A program made the position numbers and the translations under genes. The notes under the pieces were generated by a model. The model was not told where the DNA came from, did not search any database, and saw only the letters and a program-made list of their open reading frames with translations. Of a DNA stretch of 64,000 bases, positions 8,330-16,930 are shown piece by piece (the first letter of the stretch is position 1; each line of letters starts with the position of its first letter). The stretch comes from Corynebacterium frankenforstense DSM 45800 (lineage in GTDB: Bacteria > Actinomycetota > Actinomycetes > Mycobacteriales > Mycobacteriaceae): contig NZ_CP009247.1 of assembly GCF_001941485.1 (NCBI RefSeq), positions 1,674,001 through 1,738,000 on the forward strand, in the 5' to 3' direction.

Positions 8330-9711
8330 AGCAGCAGCTGCGCCAGGCCGGAGCCGACGACGCAGGAGGTGAACACGCAGATCGCCCCCGGGATCAGGAA
8401 CGAGTGGTTGATCACGAACTTGCCGATGCGCGTGGTGCCCGTGGTGTCGAAGCCGATGCAGGCCAGGTCCGAGGGGTAGGTCGGCAGGATCCAGTAGCCG
8501 TAGGCGGCGCCGTAGAAGCCGATGACGACCACGGGGTCCACGCCGAGGGCCAGACCGATCGGGGCGATGGCGACCAGGGCGGCGCCCTGGGAGTTGACCA
8601 GCTTCGAGGTGATCAGCAGGGCCAGCGCGTAGGTCCACGGGGCGGCTGCGACGACCTCACCGAGGACGTCGGTGAGCTGGTCGAGGTGCGCCGAGAAGAA
8701 CGTGTCCGCCATCCAGGCGACACCGAAGACGGAGAACACGGCGGTCATGCCGGCCTTGAAGACGGCCGTCGAGGCGATCTTCTTGTGGTCGACCTTGCAG
8801 GCCAGCAGGATCACCGCGCCGCCGACGAGCATGAGCATCTGGATGACCAGGTTCATCGACAGCGGCTTGGCCGCACCGTCGTCGTCCGGGAACGACGGGC
8901 GCAGGCCCTCGAAGGCGCCGAGGATGACCACGAGGACGATGACGGTGAAGAAGATCCACACGGCCCGGTAGGCCGACGGCGGGAAGGTCTTGCCGATCAG
9001 GGTCTGGCCCTGGCCCTCGAGCTGGGCGGCGAACTCCGGGTCCTTCATGCGCTCCTGGAAGGCCGGGTCCTTGTCCAGGTCCTTGCCGCGGCGCATCGAC
9101 CACAGCGCGGCGAGCAGCACGCCGGACAGGGAGGCCGGCATGGCGACCATGAGGATCTGCGGGATGGAGAAGGAGACGTGGGTGATCCCGGCGTTCTCCG
9201 CGAGGATGGAGGCCAGCGAGACGGTGGCCACCGAGACCGGGGAGGCGGTGATGCCCATCTGCGCGGCGGTCGAGGAGACGGCCATGGGGCGCTCGGGGCG
9301 GATGCCCTTCTTCAGCGCGATGTCCTGGATGATCGGGAACATCGTGTAGACGACGTGGCCGGTGCCGCACAGCACGGTCAGCGACCAGGTGGTGATCGGC
9401 GCCAGGATGGTGACCATCTCCGGCTTCTTGCGCAGCAGTTTCTCGGCGAACTGCATCATCACGTCGAGGCCCTTGCCCTGTTGCAGGGTGGCCGCACACC
9501 CGATGACGGCGACGATGGTCAGCATCACCGACACCGGCGGCTCGCCGGGGGCCAGGCCGAAGAGGAAGACGAGGATGACCAGGCCGATACCGGAGATGAG
9601 GCCCAGCCCGATGCCGCCGAAGCGGGTGCCCGTCAGCAGACAGCCGAGGATCACCAGGATCTGCAGCACGATGGCGACCCCGGAGGTGGGGTCGAGGATT
9701 GAAGCCAGCAT
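8326..9711 (-). CDS. Anaerobic C4-dicarboxylate transporter (Dcu family)
   Basis: The 461-residue, highly hydrophobic protein fits the DcuA/DcuB family, which exchanges or takes up fumarate, malate, succinate and aspartate. Recognisable pieces are the N-terminal GGIGLGLISGIGLVILVFLFG, PVSVMLTIVAVIGCAATLQQ, the TGHVVYTMFPIIQDIA segment and STAAQMGITASPVSVAT. A hydrophilic loop near residues 200-250 divides the helices. Length is typical. The ATG at 9711 has only a weak purine stretch upstream. The DcuA versus DcuB choice cannot be made by eye, so no symbol is given. Direct and inverted TTAACAG/TGCCTGT repeats lie in its promoter region. Confidence 0.85.
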   Translation of the reverse strand: MLASILDPTSGVAIVLQILVILGCLLTGTRFGGIGLGLISGIGLVILVFLFGLAPGEPPVSVMLTIVAVIGCAATLQQGKGLDVMMQFAEKLLRKKPEMVTILAPITTWSLTVLCGTGHVVYTMFPIIQDIALKKGIRPERPMAVSSTAAQMGITASPVSVATVSLASILAENAGITHVSFSIPQILMVAMPASLSGVLLAALWSMRRGKDLDKDPAFQERMKDPEFAAQLEGQGQTLIGKTFPPSAYRAVWIFFTVIVLVVILGAFEGLRPSFPDDDGAAKPLSMNLVIQMLMLVGGAVILLACKVDHKKIASTAVFKAGMTAVFSVFGVAWMADTFFSAHLDQLTDVLGEVVAAAPWTYALALLITSKLVNSQGAALVAIAPIGLALGVDPVVVIGFYGAAYGYWILPTYPSDLACIGFDTTGTTRIGKFVINHSFLIPGAICVFTSCVVGSGLAQLLL

Positions 9712-9732
9712 GGAAGCTCGCTTTCGGGTCGA

Positions 9733-9771
9733 TTAACAGTGCCTGTCAATGTTATTTCGATTTAACAGGCA
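9733..9771 (-). promoter_or_regulatory. Repeat-bearing upstream region of the Dcu gene
   Basis: TTAACAG occurs at 9733-9739 and 9762-9768, and TGCCTGT (9740-9746) is inverted as ACAGGCA (9765-9771). This A+T-rich island just upstream of the transporter start resembles a promoter-operator. No regulator is identified. The remaining 9772-9952 shows nothing further that I can interpret. Confidence 0.4.
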
Positions 9772-9952
9772 TCCGGAAATCAACCGGACACGATCCCACG
9801 TCATTTCGGACACATTCGGAAGCGTTGATCTTCCCTTCCGCATCGGCGCGGCGCGCCGCTCCCCCGGCACTCGCAGGTCTGAGGGCCGGGGCCGTGCCGG
9901 CCGAATCCCCCACCGACCGTCACCCGAGCCGCGGTCTCAGCGCCTCGGGACC

Positions 9953-10783
9953 TCAATGAGTCGTGACCGTCAGCACGATGGCACCGGCCACGCCGGCGGC
10001 GACGAGCAGGCGCAGCACGCGGTCGTCGATGCGCGCGACGATCCGGGTGCCCAGCCAGCCGCCGACGGCGTTGCCCGCCGAGAGCGCGACCACCGCGGCG
10101 AGCGCGGGCATCGCCACCAGCGCGTAGGAGATCGCGCCGGTCAGGTTGAACAGCAGCTGGACCAGCTTCGCGGTGGCCAGGCCGGTGCGCAGTCCCGCAC
10201 CGAGCACGAACTGCATGACGAGGATGAGGATACTGCCGGTGGCCGGCCCCAGCAGGCCGTCGTAGAAGCCGAGCACGATCACACCGCCGGCCATCCCGGC
10301 GAGCACCCCGGCCGTCGGCGCCCCGGCGCGCTCGGGCACGCGCACGCGGGGCTGGATGAGCAGCACGTAGGCGAGCACGACGACCAGCGAGGCCACCAGG
10401 AGCGGGGTGAACTGGTCGGTGTCGAGCCTGCTGGCCAGCCACACGCCGGCGATCACGCCGGGAAGGCCCGCCCCGAGCGCCACCGCCGTGGTGCGCCGGT
10501 CCGGGCTGGCCACACCCTCCGTGCGTCGGAAGCGGGTGAAGGAGACGGCGTTTCCCACCGCGGCGGAGACCTTGTTGAGCGCCATGATCGGCGCGACCGC
10601 GCCGGCGCCGGGGCCGGCCAGGGCGAACAGCGCCGGAATCTGCAGCATGCCGCCGCCACCGGTGGTGGCGTCGACGATGCCGGCGGCGACGCCGACGGCG
10701 AGCAGGGCCAGCAGGGCGAGCCACAGGCCCGCGTCCCCGAGGGAGCCCTCCCAGGGCAGTCCCGCGGCAAGTACTTCAGTCAT
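9953..10783 (-). CDS. TauE/SafE (TSUP) family permease
   Basis: The 276-residue protein has about eight membrane helices and the duplicated TSUP signature: GIVDATTGGGGMLQIPAL near residue 35 and GFYDGLLGPATGSIL near 165. The family moves sulfur-containing anions such as sulfite, sulfonates or sulfoacetate, and other organic anions, across the inner membrane. The specific substrate is unknown. It is divergent from the CGNR zinc-finger gene with only 26 bases between the two starts, so both promoters must overlap coding sequence or the shared palindrome; this suggests control by the neighbour. Confidence 0.85.
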   Translation of the reverse strand: MTEVLAAGLPWEGSLGDAGLWLALLALLAVGVAAGIVDATTGGGGMLQIPALFALAGPGAGAVAPIMALNKVSAAVGNAVSFTRFRRTEGVASPDRRTTAVALGAGLPGVIAGVWLASRLDTDQFTPLLVASLVVVLAYVLLIQPRVRVPERAGAPTAGVLAGMAGGVIVLGFYDGLLGPATGSILILVMQFVLGAGLRTGLATAKLVQLLFNLTGAISYALVAMPALAAVVALSAGNAVGGWLGTRIVARIDDRVLRLLVAAGVAGAIVLTVTTH

Positions 10784-10799
10784 GGGCCTCAGTCTGGTG

Positions 10800-10810
10800 T
10801 AATGGCATTA
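10800..10810. promoter_or_regulatory. Short palindrome at the CGNR start codon
   Basis: TAATG-G-CATTA (10800-10810) is a perfect inverted repeat in the 26-base gap between two divergent genes and includes the A of the ATG of the CGNR gene. It could be an operator covering both starts. Short, hence low confidence. Confidence 0.35.
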
Positions 10811-11331
10811 TGCATATCAACCCTTACGGCTCGGACGCGGTCGTTCTCGCCTGTGCGCTGCACAATCAGCCGCCCTCCTCCCCCGCCGAGCTCGACGCGG
10901 TCTGCGCCGAGCACGGACTGAACCTCGAGGAGGAGACGACACAGAAGGACCTCGGGCAGGTGTTGGACTTCCTCGACTCCTGGGCCGCGGTGCCGGACCC
11001 CGGCACGGACGAGGCCGCCCGGATCGGGCGGGTCAACGAGCTTTTGGCGGCCTGGGCGGGCCCGCCGCAGCTGACCGACCACGCCCGTGACGGCTGGCAC
11101 CTGCACTACCGTCCGGCACCGGCGTCGACGGCGCGGATCGTGTGCACGATGCTCTCGGTGGGCACCGCGCTGTTCCTCATCGAGCGCGGCACCGACGCGA
11201 TCGCGACCTGCGCGGCCGAGGGCTGCCGGACGGTCTTCGCGGACCGCTCACGCAACCGCACCCAGCGCTACTGCTCGCCGGCGTGCGCCAACCGCCAGGC
11301 CGTGCGCCGCCACCGGCGCCGCGCACGGTAG
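10810..11331 (+). CDS. CGNR zinc-finger protein, putative regulator
   Basis: The 173-residue protein has the N-terminal ABATE-like helical region and a C-terminal CGNR zinc finger: CAAEGCRTVFADRSRNRTQRY then CSPACANRQ, giving a CxxxxC...CxxxC set, followed by a basic RRHRRRAR tail suited to nucleic-acid binding. Members of this family are presumed stress-responsive transcription regulators. It stands divergent to the TSUP permease, which is the most likely target. The ATG at 10810 (MHINPYGSDAVVLACAL) lies on the palindrome TAATGGCATTA. Confidence 0.82.
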   Translation: MHINPYGSDAVVLACALHNQPPSSPAELDAVCAEHGLNLEEETTQKDLGQVLDFLDSWAAVPDPGTDEAARIGRVNELLAAWAGPPQLTDHARDGWHLHYRPAPASTARIVCTMLSVGTALFLIERGTDAIATCAAEGCRTVFADRSRNRTQRYCSPACANRQAVRRHRRRAR

Positions 11332-11368
11332 CCCACCGGGCGGGCGGCCCCCGGTCAGCCGCCCAAGG

Positions 11369-12622
11369 TCAGTCTTCGGCCTGCCAGGCGCAGGCGGCCG
11401 AGCCGGCGTCGCCGGCCTCCGGGTCCGCCGCGCCCTCGTAGGAGGAGCCGTACCAGTAGGCGCCCTCCGGAAGGGCGGCGACGACGGCCCTGGTCACCTC
11501 GCGGAGCTCCAGCCCGGTGGTGCCGGTGACGGTCACCCGGTGGAGCACCTCGGCGATCGGCGGGTGGCCCTCGCGCTGGGCGTACTCAGTGACCAGCATG
11601 TTGTCCGGCTCGCAGGTGAAGTCGGTCTCGGCGGCCCAGACCTGCGCGCCCGTGACACCCGCGGCGGCGAGTTTGTCCGGCATCGCCTCGGCGATCGCCG
11701 GCCACTCGACCGGCGGGATGAGCAGCTGCAGACTGCAGTGCACCGCGCGGCTGGCGTCGCCCTCAGCGGGAGCCGCCGCCTCCGCGTCGGCCTCGGCGAG
11801 CCCCGCGAGGAAGTCCCTGTCCGCCGCGGTGAGTTCCACGGCGTCGAGAAGCTCAGGCCGGCGCCGCCAGGTGCGCTCCAGGGAGCGCTCGCGGTGCCAG
11901 CGGTCGACGCGGGCGTGGTCGCCGGAGAAGAGCACCTCGGGCACGTCGAGCCCGCGCCAGCTGCGCGGCTTGGTGTAGCAGGGCCCCTCGAGCAGCCCGT
12001 CGGAGAAACTGTCCTCCTCGTGGCTGCGCCGGTTGCCCAGCACGCCGGGGATCAGCCGCACGACGGCCTCGGCGATGACGAGGGCGGCGACCTCGCCGCC
12101 GATGAGCACGTAGTCGCCGATGGAGACCTCGCGCACGCGGTAGCGGGCGGCGGCGTCGTCGATGACGCGCTGGTCGATGCCCTCGTAGCGCCCGCAGGCG
12201 AAGACGATGTGGTCCTCGGCGGACCAGGCGCGCGCGTCGGCCTGGGTGAAGGGGCGACCCGCAGGCGTCGGCACGATCAGCAGCGGCAGGTCGGCGTTCT
12301 CGCCGGGGTAGGCCTGCGGGGCGACGCCGTTGAGCTCGTCGTGGCGCGCGGCGTCGCGGTGCGGCTCGGCGCTGGCCAGCTCTTGGCCGGCGCGCCCGGC
12401 GGCGACGTCGTCGAGGGCCGGGCCCCACACCTCCGGTTTCATGACCATGCCGGGCCCGCCGCCGTAGGGCGAGTCGTCGACGGACTGGTGCACGCCCGGC
12501 GCCCAGTCGCGCAGGTCGTGCACGCCGACCGACAGGCGGCCCTGCTCGATGGCCTTGCCCAGCAGGGCGTGGCGCAGGGGGTCGAGGTAATCGGGGAAGA
12601 TGGTGATGACGTCGAGGCGCAC
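11369..12622 (-). CDS. trmD: tRNA (guanine37-N1)-methyltransferase TrmD with an extra C-terminal domain
   Basis: TrmD methylates G37 next to the anticodon and prevents frameshifting. Residues 1-275 contain the SPOUT trefoil-knot motifs: GGGPGMVMKPE near 54, GRYEGIDQR at 144-152 and SIGDYVLIGGE at 167-177. An insertion of about 40 residues follows PEVWGPAL. At 417 residues the protein is about 140 longer than usual: after an acidic Ala-rich linker (276-291) comes a separate domain (292-417) starting AVHCSLQLLIPP that I do not recognise; it looks alpha/beta with a conserved-looking WAAETDFTCEPDN. The sequence is continuous, so this is a fusion rather than an overlap. rimM lies 19 bases upstream. 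Confidence 0.93.
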   Translation of the reverse strand: MRLDVITIFPDYLDPLRHALLGKAIEQGRLSVGVHDLRDWAPGVHQSVDDSPYGGGPGMVMKPEVWGPALDDVAAGRAGQELASAEPHRDAARHDELNGVAPQAYPGENADLPLLIVPTPAGRPFTQADARAWSAEDHIVFACGRYEGIDQRVIDDAAARYRVREVSIGDYVLIGGEVAALVIAEAVVRLIPGVLGNRRSHEEDSFSDGLLEGPCYTKPRSWRGLDVPEVLFSGDHARVDRWHRERSLERTWRRRPELLDAVELTAADRDFLAGLAEADAEAAAPAEGDASRAVHCSLQLLIPPVEWPAIAEAMPDKLAAAGVTGAQVWAAETDFTCEPDNMLVTEYAQREGHPPIAEVLHRVTVTGTTGLELREVTRAVVAALPEGAYWYGSSYEGAADPEAGDAGSAACAWQAED

Positions 12623-12641
12623 GTGGCGCAGTCTAGCCGCC

Positions 12642-13142
12642 CTAGAGGTCGAGCAGGCCCTCCGGCGGGTCGACGGTCAGCGTCCCGGCGTCCAGGTCGA
12701 CCTCGGGGACGATGTCGGCGACGAACGGCACCAGCGCCTCGCCGCCTGCGGCCAACTCGATCTCGAGCAGGTTCTGCGCCGGGGCGTGGGTGACACCGGT
12801 GACGGTGCCGACGCGCTCGCCGTCGCGCAGCACGGCCAGGCCCTCGAGCTGGTGGTCGTAGTAGCCGTCGTCGTCGGGGTCCTCGCGCGGGGCGGCGAAG
12901 AACTGGGTGCCGCGCAGGCTCTCGGCGGCGGTGCGGTCGGCGATCTCCTCGAAGCTGACGAGCAGGCGCCCCTTGTGCGGGCGCACGCCGACGACGGTCA
13001 GCTCGTGGGTGCGCCCGTGCTGGCGTCCGACGAGGTGCCCACCGACGGCGAAGCGCTCCTCGGGGGCGTCCGTGGTCGGGTCGACGACGACCTCGCCGCG
13101 GATTCCGTGGGTCTTGACCACCCGTCCGATCCTCAGTTCCAT
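12642..13142 (-). CDS. rimM: Ribosome maturation factor RimM
   Basis: RimM assists maturation of the 30S head around S19. The 166-residue protein has the N-terminal RimM beta-barrel (RIGRVVKTHGIRGEVVV) and the PRC-barrel C-terminus (DHQLEGLAVL...VGTVTGVTHAPAQNLLEIE, VPFVADIVPEVD). The start at 13142 (MELRIGRV) matches the family; a GTG seven codons upstream at 13163 is possible but adds nothing conserved. Co-oriented with trmD downstream and, 3.9 kb upstream, rpsP, the classic rpsP-rimM-trmD-rplS set, here interrupted by plus-strand genes. Confidence 0.93.
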   Translation of the reverse strand: MELRIGRVVKTHGIRGEVVVDPTTDAPEERFAVGGHLVGRQHGRTHELTVVGVRPHKGRLLVSFEEIADRTAAESLRGTQFFAAPREDPDDDGYYDHQLEGLAVLRDGERVGTVTGVTHAPAQNLLEIELAAGGEALVPFVADIVPEVDLDAGTLTVDPPEGLLDL

Positions 13143-13249
13143 GTCCCGCAATGCTACCCGCACCGCCCGCGCCGACGGTGACCGCGCGCCCGGCCGGGGG
13201 CGTCGTCAATTTCCCGTGTTTCCGATTGCATTCACACTTTTTATGCCGT

Positions 13250-13271
13250 GTGTTTACCTTGCGTTAAACAC
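13250..13271. promoter_or_regulatory. Operator-like inverted repeat
   Basis: GTGTTTA (13250-13256) and TAAACAC (13265-13271) are perfect inverted arms separated by CCTTGCGT. The site is ~120 bases upstream of the promoter at 13392 and about 110 bases upstream of the rimM start on the other strand. A dimeric regulator site is plausible; no binder is known. Confidence 0.4.
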
Positions 13272-13391
13272 GCCACAATGCGCGTGGATGACCATGGAAA
13301 TTTACGACGCTGCCTGCGCCGACGCCGGCGACCATCCGCGCGGAAGTATGTTCTAACCAGGCCTTATAGCCAGCACCCCAGGCTTCTATAG

Positions 13392-13420
13392 TTGACATAT
13401 AGGCCCATTTGGATTAAAGT
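13392..13420 (+). promoter_or_regulatory. Promoter of the GMC oxidoreductase gene
   Basis: TTGACA (13392-13397) and TAAAGT (13415-13420) are separated by exactly 17 bases. Flanking GGCCTTATAG (from 13359) and CTATA...TATAG, ATAGGCC (around 13386-13405) form dyads that cover the -35, as expected for a repressor site. The start would lie near 13427. Confidence 0.72.
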
Positions 13421-13546
13421 AGTACCTTGTCCAATCGCGCGAAAAGCGCGAGAAGGAACGCTTCCGGCGACTACGACCGACCGGGCGTGACCCGCAGAAT
13501 TGCGTCCGGGTAATCGCCGTCCCTCTACAGCCAACGGAAGGAACGC

Positions 13547-15331
13547 ATGAGCGCAATCTCGAACTTCTTCAGCAAGCTGACCGGCAAGTCCGAGGACTAC
13601 GAGTTCATCCAGGACAAGCACCGCGACGCGATCGTCGTCGGCGGCGGCTCCGCGGGCTCGGTGATCGCCAACCGACTCACCGAGGACCCCGAGACCGACG
13701 TGCTCGTCCTCGAGGCCGGCCGTCCGGACTCCTGGTGGGACCTCTACATCCACATGCCGGCGGCCTTCTCGTTCCCCATCGGCAACAAGCACTACGACTG
13801 GGGCTACGAGTCCGAGCCGGAGCCGGAGATGAACGGCCGGCGCATCTACCACGCGCGCGGCAAGGTGCTGGGTGGTTCGAGCTCCATCAACGGCATGATC
13901 TTCCAGCGCGGCAACCCCATGGACTACGAGAAGTGGGGCAACCACGAGGGCATGGAGAACTGGGACTACGCCCACTGCCTGCCCTACTTCAACAAGATGG
14001 AGACCGCGCTGGCCGCCGACCCGGACGACCCGCGCCGCGGCCACGACGGCCCGCTGAAGCTGACCCGCGGTCCGGCCACCTCCCCGCTGTTCCAGGCCTT
14101 CTTCCGCTCCGTGCAGGAGGCCGGCTACAACCTGACCAACGACGTCAATGGCTACCGCCAGGAGGGCTTCGCCCCCTTCGACCGTGACATCCACAAGGGC
14201 AAGCGCCTCTCCGCCCCCCGCGCCTACCTGTACCCGGTCAAGGACCGCGACAACCTCGAGGTGCGCACCCGCGCCTTCACCACCAAGGTGCTCTTCGAGG
14301 GCACCAAGGCCGTCGGCGTCGAGTACGAGTGGAAGGGCAGGAAGCGCCGCGTGACCGCCGACAAGGTCATCCTCTGCGGCGGCGCCTTCAACACCCCGCA
14401 GCTGCTGCAGCTCTCCGGCGTCGGCGACCGGGAGCTGCTGGAGCCCAACGGCATCGACGTCGTCTCCGACCTGCCCGGCGTCGGCGAGAACCTCCAGGAC
14501 CACCTCGAGGTCTACATCCAGTACAACGTGACCAAGCCCGTCTCGATCCAGCCGGCCCTGAAGCTGTGGAAGCGTCCCTTCATCGGCCTGCAGTGGATCC
14601 TGTCCAAGACCGGCCCGGTGGCCTCCTCGCACTTCGAGGGCGGCGGCTTCGCCCGCTCCAACGACGACGAGGACTACCCGAACCTGATGTTCCACTTCCT
14701 GCCGGCGGCCATCCGCTACGACGGCACGAAGTCGGACTCCGACCACGGCTTCCAGTTCCACGTCGGCCCGATGTACTCCGACACCAAGGGCCACGTGCGC
14801 ATCACGAGCAAGGACCCGCGCAAGAAGCCGTCGATCCTGTTCAACTACCTGCGCACCGAGCAGGACCGCCGCGAGTGGGTCGAGGCCGTGCGGGTCTCCC
14901 GCCGCCTGCTCGACACCAAGGCGATGCGCGAGTACTGGGACTACGAGATCTCGCCCGGCAAGGACGTCGAGTCCGACGAGGACATCCTCGAGTGGGTCCG
15001 CAACGACGCCGAGACCGCGCTGCACCCCTCCTGCACCGCGAAGCTGGGGCCGGCCTCCGACCCGATGGCCGTCGTCGACCCGGACACCATGGGCGTGCAC
15101 GGCACCGAGAACCTCTACGTGGTCGACGCCTCCGTCTTCCCGAACATCACCAACGGCAACATCTACGCGCCGACGATGATGGTCGCCGAGAAGGCCGCCG
15201 ACCTCATCCGCGGCCGCAAGCCGCTGGCGCCGAACAACGCGCCGTTCTACAAGGCGAAGGCGGACATGCCGCTCTACGCCGAGGGCGAGACCGCCCGGGA
15301 CCACACCACCGCCCCGCGCGGCGGGAAGTAA
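13547..15331 (+). CDS. GMC-family oxidoreductase, choline dehydrogenase (BetA) type
   Basis: The 594-residue FAD enzyme most resembles choline dehydrogenase, which oxidises choline to betaine aldehyde. It has the FAD motif [15 protein letters not shown] (residues 30-44), the GMC signature 1 region [20 protein letters not shown], signature 2 [15 protein letters not shown], and the C-terminal substrate region HPSCTAKLG with [15 protein letters not shown] 25-residue N-terminal extension precedes the FAD fold. The ATG at 13547 follows GGAAGGAA. No betaine aldehyde dehydrogenase, BetI or BetT gene is adjacent, so the choline assignment is by resemblance only; other alcohols are possible. Confidence 0.82.
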   Translation: MSAISNFFSKLTGKSEDYEFIQDKHRDAIVVGGGSAGSVIANRLTEDPETDVLVLEAGRPDSWWDLYIHMPAAFSFPIGNKHYDWGYESEPEPEMNGRRIYHARGKVLGGSSSINGMIFQRGNPMDYEKWGNHEGMENWDYAHCLPYFNKMETALAADPDDPRRGHDGPLKLTRGPATSPLFQAFFRSVQEAGYNLTNDVNGYRQEGFAPFDRDIHKGKRLSAPRAYLYPVKDRDNLEVRTRAFTTKVLFEGTKAVGVEYEWKGRKRRVTADKVILCGGAFNTPQLLQLSGVGDRELLEPNGIDVVSDLPGVGENLQDHLEVYIQYNVTKPVSIQPALKLWKRPFIGLQWILSKTGPVASSHFEGGGFARSNDDEDYPNLMFHFLPAAIRYDGTKSDSDHGFQFHVGPMYSDTKGHVRITSKDPRKKPSILFNYLRTEQDRREWVEAVRVSRRLLDTKAMREYWDYEISPGKDVESDEDILEWVRNDAETALHPSCTAKLGPASDPMAVVDPDTMGVHGTENLYVVDASVFPNITNGNIYAPTMMVAEKAADLIRGRKPLAPNNAPFYKAKADMPLYAEGETARDHTTAPRGGK

Positions 15332-15402
15332 GGTCCACGGCCCGCCGGCCGGTCGGTCGTGACTGACCGACCCTCCGGCCGCCGGCCACCGCCGGAAGAC
15401 GC

Positions 15403-15443
15403 CGACGACGCCCGGTCCCCGCACGCGGGGGCCGGGCGTCGTC
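15403..15443 (+). terminator. Strong GC hairpin after the GMC oxidoreductase
   Basis: CGACGACGCCCGG-CCCC at 15403-15420 pairs with GGGGCCGGGCGTCGTCG at 15427-15443, giving a stem of about 17 pairs and a short loop. No U-run follows. Likely termination or mRNA 3'-end protection. Confidence 0.65.
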
Positions 15444-15497
15444 GTGTGCGCCCCGGCAGATCTTTTCCACGCCTGTATGGGGGTTAAATGGCTTTCC

Positions 15498-15516
15498 CGG
15501 GGTAAGGTAAACCTCA
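15498..15516 (+). promoter_or_regulatory. Candidate DtxR/IdeR iron box overlapping the methyltransferase start
   Basis: The 19 bases CGGGGTAAGGTAAACCTCA match the DtxR consensus TWAGGTWAGSCTWACCTWA at 13 positions, including both inner GGT...ACC half-sites. It overlaps a TAAGGT -10 candidate (15503-15508) and ends at the ATG (15516), an ideal position for repression. Iron control is inferred. Confidence 0.5.
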
Positions 15517-16421
15517 TGGACACCACCGCTCCCCTGCCCCAGGCCGACCGCGACGCCGCCCACGCGTCCGGACACTGGCTGCTCGCCCGCGTGGGCAAGA
15601 AGGTCCTGCGCCCCGGCGGGCGCGAGACCACCGACTGGCTGCTCGACCACCTCGACCTCGCCGGCCGCGACGTCGTCGAGTTCGCCCCGGGACTGGGGGT
15701 GACCGCCCGCGAGATGCTCGCCGCCGCCCCCGGCTCCTACACCGGCGTCGACTCCGACGCCGACGCCCTGGCCCACGTGCGCGCGTTGCTCGACGACGCC
15801 GCGGTGGCCGACCACCGCCTCGTCGTCGCCGACGCCGAGTCGACCGGGCTGGAGTCCGGCTGCGCCGACGCCGTGATCGGCGAGGCCATGCTGACCATGC
15901 AGACCGACCGGCACAAGTCGGCCATCATGGCCGAGGCCCACCGGCTGCTGCGCCCCGGCGGCCTCTACGCGATCCACGAGCTCGCCCTGGCCCCCGACGA
16001 CCTGGCGGACGAGGTCAAGACCGACATCCGCAAGCGGCTGGCCCGCGCGATCAAGGTCAACGCCCGCCCCCTGACCTTCGCGGAGTGGTCGCACCTGGCC
16101 GAGGAGGCCGGCTTCGAGGTCGTGGACACCTACCGCGCGCCGATGTCGCTGCTCGAGCCGCGCCGCGTGCTCGCCGACGAGGGCCTGGCCGGCACCGCCC
16201 GGATCGTGTTCAACGTGCTGCGCGACCGCGAGATCCGCACCCGCGTGCTGGCCATGCGCAAGACCTTCTCCGACCACGCCGGGCACCTCGCCGCCATCGG
16301 CGCCGTCCTGCGTCGCCGCGACGACGACGCGCCCACGGCGACGGACGCACCCACGGCGACGGAAACGCCCACGGCGGGCGACGGGGCGTCGGAAAGCGGG
16401 ACGGAGGCCGAGGATGCCTAG
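15516..16421 (+). CDS. SAM-dependent class I methyltransferase
   Basis: The 301-residue protein has a Rossmann-type methyltransferase core: VVEFAPGLGVTAREML near residue 50 is motif I (E-x-x-P-G-x-G), GVDSDADAL follows as the acidic loop, and RLLRPGGLYAIHEL is the post-core strand. The last ~35 residues are a low-complexity Ala/Thr/Asp tail. The substrate is unknown. The ATG at 15516 (MDTTAPLPQADRD) is preceded by a -10-like TAAGGT at the leaderless distance and sits in the DtxR-like box. It overlaps the cupin gene by eight bases, so the two are co-translated. Confidence 0.82.
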   Translation: MDTTAPLPQADRDAAHASGHWLLARVGKKVLRPGGRETTDWLLDHLDLAGRDVVEFAPGLGVTAREMLAAAPGSYTGVDSDADALAHVRALLDDAAVADHRLVVADAESTGLESGCADAVIGEAMLTMQTDRHKSAIMAEAHRLLRPGGLYAIHELALAPDDLADEVKTDIRKRLARAIKVNARPLTFAEWSHLAEEAGFEVVDTYRAPMSLLEPRRVLADEGLAGTARIVFNVLRDREIRTRVLAMRKTFSDHAGHLAAIGAVLRRRDDDAPTATDAPTATETPTAGDGASESGTEAEDA

Positions 16422-16920
16422 GCCCGGCGTACCCGAGTTCACCCCGGGGACCTTCGGGGCGCCGGCCGCCGGCGCCGTGCACGACATGACCGTCTACGAC
16501 GTGCCCGCGCTCGCCCCGGCGCCGCGCACGGGCAACCGGCCGGCCGTCCAGCGCCTGCTCGAGGGCGACGGGGTCAACCTGATCGCGATGCGCTTCCGCC
16601 CCGGCCAGTCGATGATCCGGCACTCGGCGGCCCACCCGATCACGGTGCAGTGCCTGACCGGCCACGTGCGCTACGGCTGCGAGTGCGGCTGCGGGCAGGT
16701 CGTCGACCTGGTGCCCGGGGTGGTGGTGCACATGCCCGCCGGACTGGTGCACTGGATCGAGGCCCCGGCCGACAACGAGGGCGAGTCGGTGTTCCTGCTG
16801 AGCATGCTCACCGGCGAGCGGCACTCGGTGCCGCGGGACCCGGAGGCACCGGACGCCCCGGGTGCGGCAGGCGCGCGCGACACAGACGACGCCGAGGACG
16901 CGACGGACACCACGGACTGA
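16414..16920 (+). CDS. Cupin-domain protein
   Basis: The 168-residue protein has a single cupin fold: MRFRPGQSMIRHSAAHPITVQCLTGHVRYGC is motif 1 with candidate metal ligands, and VVHMPAGLVHWIEAP is motif 2 with its conserved His. A cysteine cluster CECGCGQ between the strands is unusual for a cupin and could bind metal. The N-terminus (MPRPGVPEFTPGTFG) and the acidic C-terminus look disordered. It probably works with the overlapping methyltransferase, and the shared upstream iron-box candidate hints at iron-dependent expression. No specific reaction can be assigned. Confidence 0.78.
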   Translation: MPRPGVPEFTPGTFGAPAAGAVHDMTVYDVPALAPAPRTGNRPAVQRLLEGDGVNLIAMRFRPGQSMIRHSAAHPITVQCLTGHVRYGCECGCGQVVDLVPGVVVHMPAGLVHWIEAPADNEGESVFLLSMLTGERHSVPRDPEAPDAPGAAGARDTDDAEDATDTTD

Positions 16921-16930
16921 GCGCACGGAA

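Larger units (their letters stand above)
13143..13546. other. Gene-poor 404-base region upstream of the GMC oxidoreductase
   Basis: This unusually A+T-rich stretch holds a copy of the dispersed motif (13200-13214), an inverted repeat GTGTTTA/TAAACAC (13250-13271), a possible 22-codon ORF (13288-13356, MTMEIYDAACADAG...), a strong promoter (13392-13420) and a CGCGC-GAAAA-GCGCG hairpin near 13437. From the promoter the leader of the downstream gene would be about 120 bases. No convincing full-length gene is present; the small ORF is not supported beyond a CACAAT box at 13274-13279. Confidence 0.6.

Noticed and set aside
13288..13356. A 22-codon ORF (MTMEIYDAACADAG...) upstream of the GMC oxidoreductase
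   Set aside because: No ribosome-binding site, no recognised family, and only a weak -10 box at a suitable distance; kept only as a remark in the intergenic entry.
16414..16420. The cupin gene as a frameshifted extension of the methyltransferase
   Set aside because: Both products have complete, distinct folds and the eight-base overlap is a normal coupled junction.
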